A program made the translations under genes and the position numbers. The notes below the pieces were generated by a model that did no database searches, was not told where the DNA came from, and saw only the letters and a list, made by a program, of their open reading frames with translations. Shown one piece after another: positions 1 to 4,549 of a stretch of DNA of 5,781 nt. Numbering within the stretch: the stretch's first letter is position 1; each line of letters starts with the position of its first letter. The stretch is from Phycisphaerae bacterium (GTDB lineage Bacteria; Planctomycetota; Phycisphaerae; UBA1845; Fen-1342): contig JALSRY010000014.1 in assembly GCA_026984555.1 (NCBI GenBank), positions 1-5,781 on the forward strand. The letters run 5' to 3'.

Positions 1-360
1 CGATGCCACGACCGCCAACACGCAGAGTACGATCACACCGGCGTAATGATCGCCCCCGAGGAGAAACCCCAGGGCATTGGTCCAGTAGATCCCCGGCGGC
101 TTGTTGTCCCACACGTCCTGGTAGAGCACCGCACCGTGCGCGATGCGCCAGCCGAAGTAGCCGAAGAGCTGGTCGTCCACCACATCGACCCGCATATGGG
201 CGGCGATTTGGGATATGACCAGGATCGGCGCGATCAACAGCGTCATCGCCGGGATCAGAATCGCCCAGCGCGTCGGCGGGTCGGCCGGAGGCGGCGGCGA
301 AGGTGGACCGCCGGCCGATCGGGTCGGCGGGTCGGAGTTGGACGGGCTGTTGTGGGTCAA
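1..360 (-). CDS. GT39/ArnT-like membrane glycosyltransferase, N-terminal part (runs off left edge)
   Basis: This is the first 120 codons of a gene that continues beyond base 1. The predicted protein starts with a Ser/Pro-rich cytosolic tail (residues 1-31), then a hydrophobic segment (about 32-54), then a loop with the acidic pair D62-D63, the stretch YFGWRIAHGAVLYQDVWD (68-85), and N86-K87-P88-P89-G90 leading into a second hydrophobic region. An acidic pair in the first outer loop followed by a 'G..lY.D.wd.KPPg' block is the hallmark of GT-C transferases of the PMT/ArnT/GT39 group, which move a sugar from a polyprenyl-phosphate carrier at the outer face of the membrane. The acceptor cannot be told from this fragment. 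I chose TTG at 360 because GGGGAG lies 5 bases upstream and it keeps the first helix whole; ATG at 246 is in frame but would cut into that helix. The start lies 19 bases after the superoxide dismutase stop, so co-transcription is likely. Confidence 0.8.
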   Translation of the reverse strand, partial: MTHNSPSNSDPPTRSAGGPPSPPPPADPPTRWAILIPAMTLLIAPILVISQIAAHMRVDVVDDQLFGYFGWRIAHGAVLYQDVWDNKPPGIYWTNALGFLLGGDHYAGVIVLCVLAVVAS

Positions 361-365
361 CGTCG

Positions 366-371
366 CTCCCC
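366..371 (-). promoter_or_regulatory. ribosome binding site that supports the TTG start of the glycosyltransferase
   Basis: On the minus strand GGGGAG lies 5 bases before the TTG at 360. It sits in the 19-base gap after the superoxide dismutase stop codon. It is the main reason for preferring TTG at 360 over ATG at 246. Confidence 0.55.
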
Positions 372-379
372 GCCGGTGT

Positions 380-1117
380 CTACGCGGCCCCCGTCGCGGC
401 CCGCAGCCGCTGGTCCACGTTCTTCCAGTTGACGACGTTCATGAACGCCTTGATATAGCTGGAGCGCTTGTTCTGGTAACGCAAGTAGTAGGCGTGCTCC
501 CAGACATCCAGAACCAGCAGTGGTACCGCCGCCCAGACGGCGAGGTTCTGGTGCTTTTCGGCTTGGAGCACGAGCAGCCGGCGGGCCGTGGGTTCGTATG
601 CGAGAATCCCCCAACCGCTGCCCTGCACCTGCTGCGCCGCGGCCTGGAACTGCCCCGCGAAGGCGTCGAAAGACCCGAAATCGCGGCGGATCATCTTACC
701 GATCGCGCTGTCCGGCTCGGGGCGGCCGCCGCCGTCGCGGGTCATGTTGGACCAGTAGATCGTGTGCAGCAGGTGGCCGGCGAGGTTGAACGCCAGCCGA
801 TCGGTCAGTGCGCGCACCTGGCGCACCTCCTGGCCGCCGATTTGCCGCACGCGTCCCAGCTCGGCGATGGCGGCGTTGGCGTTGCGCACGTAGCCGGCGT
901 GGTGGATATCGTGGTGCAACTTCACCGTCTGCGCGTCGATATAGGGCTCCAGGTCCGCATAGCCGAACGGCAGGGCGGGAAGTGTGTAGGGTCCGCCGGT
1001 CGCTCCTTGCGGACGGGCCGGGGGCGCCTGGCCCAGCGCGGTATCGCCCGCGAGCGCGAACCATCCGCCGACCAGCGCTGCGGTTCCGAGCAGGTCCCGT
1101 CTGGTAAGCTCCGCCAT
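380..1117 (-). CDS. sod: Tat-exported Fe/Mn-family superoxide dismutase
   Basis: The protein (245 residues) converts superoxide to hydrogen peroxide and oxygen. Residues 1-31 form a twin-arginine signal (T5-R6-R7-D8-L9-L10, a hydrophobic stretch to about 24, then ALGQA before a likely cleavage near 31), so a folded, metal-loaded enzyme is probably exported to the periplasm or envelope. The mature part opens with YTLPALPFGYADLEPYIDAQ. All four metal ligands are visible: H68, H118, D204 and H208, the last two within DVWEHAYYL. The second-sphere position that is Gln in E. coli MnSOD appears to be H189; it lies 15 residues before D204, as in mycobacterial FeSOD, which suggests Fe or cambialistic use (inference). 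ATG at 1117 is chosen over an upstream in-frame ATG at 1207 because AAGGAG precedes it, the Tat signal begins there, and the longer form would overlap the upstream gene. It lies between the Bfd-like gene and the glycosyltransferase on the same strand. Confidence 0.95.
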   Translation of the reverse strand: MAELTRRDLLGTAALVGGWFALAGDTALGQAPPARPQGATGGPYTLPALPFGYADLEPYIDAQTVKLHHDIHHAGYVRNANAAIAELGRVRQIGGQEVRQVRALTDRLAFNLAGHLLHTIYWSNMTRDGGGRPEPDSAIGKMIRRDFGSFDAFAGQFQAAAQQVQGSGWGILAYEPTARRLLVLQAEKHQNLAVWAAVPLLVLDVWEHAYYLRYQNKRSSYIKAFMNVVNWKNVDQRLRAATGAA

Positions 1118-1126
1118 GTTGGTTGG

Positions 1127-1132
1127 CTCCTT
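1127..1132 (-). promoter_or_regulatory. ribosome binding site fixing the superoxide dismutase start
   Basis: On the minus strand AAGGAG lies 9 bases before the ATG at 1117. It excludes the 30-residue N-terminal extension that an upstream ATG at 1207 would give and puts the twin-arginine signal at the true N-terminus. Confidence 0.75.
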
Positions 1133-1148
1133 GCGTGAGGGAAGACCA

Positions 1149-1165
1149 CCGCGGCCGGACCGCGG
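1149..1165 (-). repeat. short inverted repeat between the Bfd-like gene and sod
   Basis: Two copies of CCGCGG (1149-1154 and 1160-1165) flank a 5-base loop and can form a 6-bp GC hairpin in the 64-base gap between the two genes. There is no T-run on either side, so a Rho-independent terminator is not supported. It could be a processing or stability element in a shared transcript, or chance in GC-rich DNA. Confidence 0.3.
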
Positions 1166-1181
1166 ATGCGCAGCGAAGAGG

Positions 1182-1409
1182 TTAGTCGTATGGCCAACGC
1201 TCGGCAATCGCGCGGATGATCTCCTCGTCGGGCTGTCCGGCCATCTCGGCGATCAACGCGAGCTTCGCCACGCACCCGCCGCAGCCCGTCCCCGCCCCGA
1301 GGCACTCGCTCATGCGTGCGGGGTGGGTGGGGCGGGTTCGCCGGGCAAACCGGATCAGCTTGCGCAGCGAAACGTGGTAGCAGTGGCAGATTTCCGCGTC
1401 GAGGTCCAT
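1182..1409 (-). CDS. Bfd-like [2Fe-2S]-binding protein
   Basis: This small protein (75 residues) has the cysteine layout of the BFD-type [2Fe-2S] fold: C8-x-C10 near the start and C43-x2-C46 after a helical stretch. The 32-residue gap between C10 and C43 is close to that in E. coli bacterioferritin-associated ferredoxin. Motifs are ICHCYHVS (7-14) and GTGCGGC (40-46); C36 is an extra cysteine. The C-terminal part (47-75) looks helical. In E. coli, Bfd binds bacterioferritin and passes electrons for iron release; the same fold is also found in other reductases and assembly proteins, so the partner here is unknown. No ferritin gene is in the window. ATG at 1409 is chosen because the cysteine motif starts just after it and the longer in-frame extension to 1565 is Arg/Pro-rich with no family resemblance. 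No Shine-Dalgarno is visible. It is upstream of, and on the same strand as, the superoxide dismutase. Confidence 0.85.
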   Translation of the reverse strand: MDLDAEICHCYHVSLRKLIRFARRTRPTHPARMSECLGAGTGCGGCVAKLALIAEMAGQPDEEIIRAIAERWPYD

Positions 1410-1417
1410 GACGGCGT

Positions 1418-1447
1418 ATTGTAGTGCGCCGCCCCCCGCGGTTCGAA
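1418..1447 (-). promoter_or_regulatory. candidate promoter for the leftward gene cluster, possibly leaderless
   Basis: On the minus strand TACAAT (1418-1423) matches the sigma-70 -10 box at 5 of 6 bases. TTCGAA (1442-1447) lies 18 bases upstream as a weak -35 (3 of 6). Only 8 bases separate the -10 box from the ATG at 1409, so transcription would begin at or next to the start codon. That agrees with the missing ribosome binding site. This is inferred from sequence alone. Confidence 0.4.
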
Positions 1448-1554
1448 GATTCGCGAGATACCGATCGGGAAACAGCCTTGGCCGGGCAGGCGGCGCCCGC
1501 CCCGCATGCCGGCGTGGCGGATCGAAGCCGGTCCCCGCCGGAGACGTTTTCCGG

Positions 1555-1560
1555 TATGAT
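1555..1560 (+). promoter_or_regulatory. candidate -10 box for the secreted hydrolase gene
   Basis: TATGAT matches the -10 consensus at 5 of 6 bases and lies in a locally AT-richer stretch of the divergent intergenic region, 46 bases before the ATG at 1607. No convincing -35 box is present at 16-18 bases upstream. If used, it gives a leader of about 40 bases that holds the ribosome binding site. Confidence 0.35.
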
Positions 1561-1596
1561 TGCACATGTCTCGCAGTTTATCGAACATCCGCACAC

Positions 1597-1603
1597 GGGA
1601 GGA
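1597..1603 (+). promoter_or_regulatory. strong ribosome binding site fixing the hydrolase start
   Basis: GGGAGGA ends 3 bases before the ATG at 1607. An in-frame ATG at 1424 would add 61 residues of Arg/Pro-rich sequence, overlap the Bfd-like gene's promoter region, and bury the signal peptide, so 1607 is preferred. Confidence 0.75.
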
Positions 1604-1606
1604 ACG

Positions 1607-4252
1607 ATGTCCCATCAGGCCATGATCGCACGTCCGGTTGCCGAGCGAGTTGTTCGCGCGTTCGGCGTTCTCTTCGCTCCGTATGCCGCGGCACGCAAGG
1701 GGATAGCGCTGCTGGCGGGGGTGGTGCTGGTCGCCGGAGCGGTGGCTCCGGCCCGTGGCGGCTGGGCCGGCCTGTACAAGTACCTGTACGGGCCGAACGA
1801 AGAGGTCATCATGGAAGTCGGCTCGATCGACTTCTACCCGGCGGATTTCTGGGGCAACTGTACGGCGTGTCCGCCGACCGGTCAGTGTGATTCGTGGGCG
1901 GGTGTGAACATCACAGCACTGGTGTACGTCGTTCGGCACGACGCCGTCAGCGGTACCGAACACGTGGCGCTCGATCCGCTGAAGGTCATTCCCGAGCGGC
2001 AGCTCGTGCAGCCGTCGAGCACGAGCGGTTTCATCGACGAGCCGATCGAGCAGACCGGACCGGATGGTCCGCTGTTGCCCGGCACCTACGACATCATTTT
2101 CGACGAGTGCGAAGACCACTACTTTGATCCGGACAAGGATGCGATCGTTGCCACGTTCATGGTCGGCTACGTCAACATCGAGTTCATCGACCCCAACCCC
2201 GACCTCCTGGCCGATGGGGAGATCATCACCGACTGGGACACTCTGGGCACCTACGTTCCCGATGCAGAGATCAACCAGCTCGTCGCCGACGGCGTGACGC
2301 GGTTGTTGCTGCGCGTGCCCGACCTGCCCGAGAGCGGAGACGTGACGTTCCGGTTGTTGGACGATGGCGGCCAGTTATCTTCGGAAATCGGTACGCTCGG
2401 CGAGGTCGGGAGTACCGGAGGCGGTTCGGAAATCACCGTCTCTGCGCACGAGATGTCCGACGGCAGCTTCACCGCCTTCGCGGTCCTGACCGGGCCGGTG
2501 GATTTTGTGGCCGCCGTCGGCGGAGAGAACTCGCCTTCCCGGTCGATCCAGGTCCAGGCCGAGTACCAGCCCTCCAGCGGCGGGGAGGTGCCACCGGGTA
2601 CCGAGTCGGCCGTGCTCTACCGCCCTCCCGTGGTGTTGGTGCATGGACTCTGGTCCAGCGCCGGGACATGGGGCTGGGAGATTCAGTCCGATCCGCGTTT
2701 CCCGGTGGTCTACGCCGTCGATTACAGCGGTACGCACGCCGATCATTTCATTCGCAACGTGGACAAGCCGCGCAAGGGGATCGAGACGGCGGTGGACACG
2801 ATGCGTCTGATGGGCATCGCGGCGACGCAGGCGGATGTATTCGGGCACAGCATGGGGGGACTGCTCTCACGCATGTACGCCTCCAACATGCTCGGTGACT
2901 ACATCCGGGACGACAACTACCGGGCCGGCGACATTCACAAACTCATCACCGTCGACACGCCGCACTTTGGTTCGCCGCTGGCGGATTACCTGCTCGACGA
3001 GGACGGGCACCGCACGTTGATCGGCCGGATCCTCTCGTTTCTCGGCTGCATGGAATGTGGTGCGGTGAGCGATCTCAAGCCCGATTCGCCGGCGATCACG
3101 GGGTTGCGGGGGGTTTCGCTGCCGGTGCATGCAATCGCCGGAAAAGGCGGCTCGGACGCCATGGAAGCGGCCCTGATCGGAACCTTGCCGTCGGCGGGGC
3201 GAATCATCCTGACGGTGTTGGATTTCTTCGGTGTTCTGGGAGACGTCTTTCCGCCGGCGTATCAGCACGATGTAATCGTTGGGCGGCTCAGCCAGGAAGG
3301 CGGGTTGGGTACGGGCTCGCCGGCGACATCCATCGTCGGGCTCGATCTGCTCGTGCCCTCGTATGGCATTCACACGACCGTTACGCACGAGTCGTATGTG
3401 TCCGATATCGCCGCCGATTTGCTGGTCGCTCCGACCGACAGCTCCCAGTTCGCTTCGGGATTCGGTGGCGGTTCGCCGCGGCCCGCGCCGGCTCCGAACC
3501 TGCCCGACTGGAACACACGCGACGACGCGCTCGCGATCACGAGCCCGGCGGCGGGGACCACCATCGAGCCCGGTCAGCCGCTGAGCGTCACGGTCGAGCC
3601 GCTGGGCGATTACGTTCCGGCACGGGTGCTCGTCGTCTGCGCCGAGGACGCGGTGATCGACGAGGAGGCACCGTTTGAAGTGACACTCGACATCACGCCC
3701 GACGCGATCGGCGAGTTGACCGTGCAAGCCTACGCCTTCGATGCGAACGAGGTGATGGCCGAGGCGACGCCGGTGAGTGTCACGGTCGTCCCCAACGCAA
3801 CGCTGACGTCGCTGCGCGTACTGCCGGTGATCATCAGCCTGTACGGCTACGCGCCGACGCAACAGCTCCAGGTCATCGGCCAGTTCGATGACGGCGTGGA
3901 ACGTGACGTGACGGCGGCGGTGCTGGGTACGACGTATGAAAGCTCGGATACCTGCCGTCTGACGGTAAACGCCGAGGGATTGCTGACCGGCCACCACACC
4001 GGCTACGCGACGGTGCAGATCGCGAATGGGCCGATCAGCAGGACGGTGTGGGTTCACGTTGCGGGAACGCCGGGCGATTTCGACGCCGACGGCGATGTGG
4101 ACCTGGGCGACCTTTCGTCGCTGCTGGCCGCCTACGGGACGTGTGTCGGCGACGAAACATTCAACCCCGATGCGGACCTCGACCGTTCGGGATGCGTCGA
4201 TCTGGCCGACCTTTCGGCACTGCTGGCCGTTTATGGGACGAGTTGCCCGTAG
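1607..4252 (+). CDS. secreted multidomain lipase/esterase-type alpha/beta-hydrolase with Ig-like domains and C-terminal dockerin pair
   Basis: 881 residues. A basic N-region and a hydrophobic core (about 32-48) ending at APA-RGG form a signal peptide. Residues 53-335 are an unassigned beta-rich region with C85, C88, C94 and C168 and a motif PGTYDIIFDECEDHYFDPD near 158-176. The catalytic domain (about 338-610) has PPVVLVHGLW with H346-G347 for the oxyanion region and nucleophile elbow G413-H414-S415-M416-G417. D555 in HDVIVG and H594 in VTHESY resemble the Asp and His segments of bacterial triacylglycerol lipases (H589 is an alternative). A Pro-rich linker is followed by two Ig-like domains: about 641-729 (ITSPAAGTTIEPGQPL) and about 730-819 (BIG2-like). 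Residues 824-881 hold two dockerin-like calcium loops (D824/826/828/832/835 and D857/859, S861, D865/868). It probably hydrolyses lipid or other ester bonds outside the cell; the substrate is unknown. PGAP1-like or other esterase activity is possible. It stands alone as a transcription unit, divergent from the sod cluster. Confidence 0.9.
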   Translation: MSHQAMIARPVAERVVRAFGVLFAPYAAARKGIALLAGVVLVAGAVAPARGGWAGLYKYLYGPNEEVIMEVGSIDFYPADFWGNCTACPPTGQCDSWAGVNITALVYVVRHDAVSGTEHVALDPLKVIPERQLVQPSSTSGFIDEPIEQTGPDGPLLPGTYDIIFDECEDHYFDPDKDAIVATFMVGYVNIEFIDPNPDLLADGEIITDWDTLGTYVPDAEINQLVADGVTRLLLRVPDLPESGDVTFRLLDDGGQLSSEIGTLGEVGSTGGGSEITVSAHEMSDGSFTAFAVLTGPVDFVAAVGGENSPSRSIQVQAEYQPSSGGEVPPGTESAVLYRPPVVLVHGLWSSAGTWGWEIQSDPRFPVVYAVDYSGTHADHFIRNVDKPRKGIETAVDTMRLMGIAATQADVFGHSMGGLLSRMYASNMLGDYIRDDNYRAGDIHKLITVDTPHFGSPLADYLLDEDGHRTLIGRILSFLGCMECGAVSDLKPDSPAITGLRGVSLPVHAIAGKGGSDAMEAALIGTLPSAGRIILTVLDFFGVLGDVFPPAYQHDVIVGRLSQEGGLGTGSPATSIVGLDLLVPSYGIHTTVTHESYVSDIAADLLVAPTDSSQFASGFGGGSPRPAPAPNLPDWNTRDDALAITSPAAGTTIEPGQPLSVTVEPLGDYVPARVLVVCAEDAVIDEEAPFEVTLDITPDAIGELTVQAYAFDANEVMAEATPVSVTVVPNATLTSLRVLPVIISLYGYAPTQQLQVIGQFDDGVERDVTAAVLGTTYESSDTCRLTVNAEGLLTGHHTGYATVQIANGPISRTVWVHVAGTPGDFDADGDVDLGDLSSLLAAYGTCVGDETFNPDADLDRSGCVDLADLSALLAVYGTSCP
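4103..4240 (+). repeat. duplicated dockerin-like segment within the hydrolase gene
   Basis: Bases 4103-4141 and 4202-4240 align without gaps at an offset of 99 bases, with 33 of 39 bases identical. They encode LGDLSSLLAAYGT and LADLSALLAVYGT, the helix after each calcium loop. This is the two-fold internal repeat that defines type I dockerins. In most planctomycetes such domains are not part of cellulosomes; a role in surface or matrix attachment is an inference. Confidence 0.8.
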
Positions 4253-4262
4253 CCCACGGGAT

Positions 4263-4343
4263 GATCGCCGGTCCGCGCGGCCAGCCGCTTGTTTCCCGCG
4301 TCCGGTCCGGGTTGTGGCAGAGGGCAACCCGCAGCCGGCGATC
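4263..4343 (+). repeat. nested inverted repeats just after the hydrolase stop (possible 3' RNA structure)
   Basis: A perfect 9-bp inverted repeat (4263-4271, GATCGCCGG, with 4335-4343) encloses a second perfect 7-bp stem (4308-4314 with 4325-4331, CGGGTTG/CAACCCG, 10-base loop) and a small GCGG-CCAG-CCGC hairpin. Together they could form a three-way junction starting 10 bases after the stop codon. No T-run follows. It may stabilise the hydrolase mRNA 3' end or be chance in GC-rich DNA. Confidence 0.35.
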
Positions 4344-4378
4344 GGGGGCGATATACCCGTTGAACATGGTGACCGAGG

Positions 4379-4410
4379 AGGCCGGGCCGGCCGTGGCCCC
4401 CGGCCTGTTT
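4379..4410 (+). terminator. candidate terminator hairpin downstream of the hydrolase gene
   Basis: A perfect 8-bp GC stem (AGGCCGGG at 4379-4386 with CCCGGCCT at 4399-4406, 12-base loop) is followed by TGTTT. The T-tract is too short for a textbook intrinsic terminator, so termination may be weak or need a factor. Its place, about 130 bases after the hydrolase stop and before the UvrA gene, fits a boundary between the two units. Confidence 0.35.
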
Positions 4411-4549
4411 CGTGTCCTCGCGTCGTGTCCGCACCCGGGAGCGGGCGACGCCGGGCCGGCGCGGTATCATGTGCGATTCGGTCGGGCTGGCTCCGGTGGA
4501 CCGGTGCCGGTCGGGGACGATGTGCGGCGGGGTGGGTACGACAGGGTCG

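Noticed and set aside
215..1138. 307-codon open frame on the plus strand opposite the superoxide dismutase
   Set aside because: It is antisense to sod, whose metal ligands and signal peptide are all visible; the frame spans the sod/glycosyltransferase boundary and shows no family features.
1118..1207. 30-residue N-terminal extension of the superoxide dismutase from ATG 1207
   Set aside because: It would overlap the Bfd-like gene, and AAGGAG with the Tat signal at ATG 1117 gives a better start.
1424..1606. 61-residue N-terminal extension of the hydrolase from ATG 1424
   Set aside because: The added sequence is Arg/Pro-rich, would bury the signal peptide and lacks a ribosome binding site, while GGGAGGA precedes ATG 1607.
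1355..2119. 254-codon minus-strand open frame across the divergent intergenic region and the hydrolase 5' end
   Set aside because: It overlaps the Bfd-like gene in another frame and the hydrolase signal peptide; composition is typical of a shadow frame.
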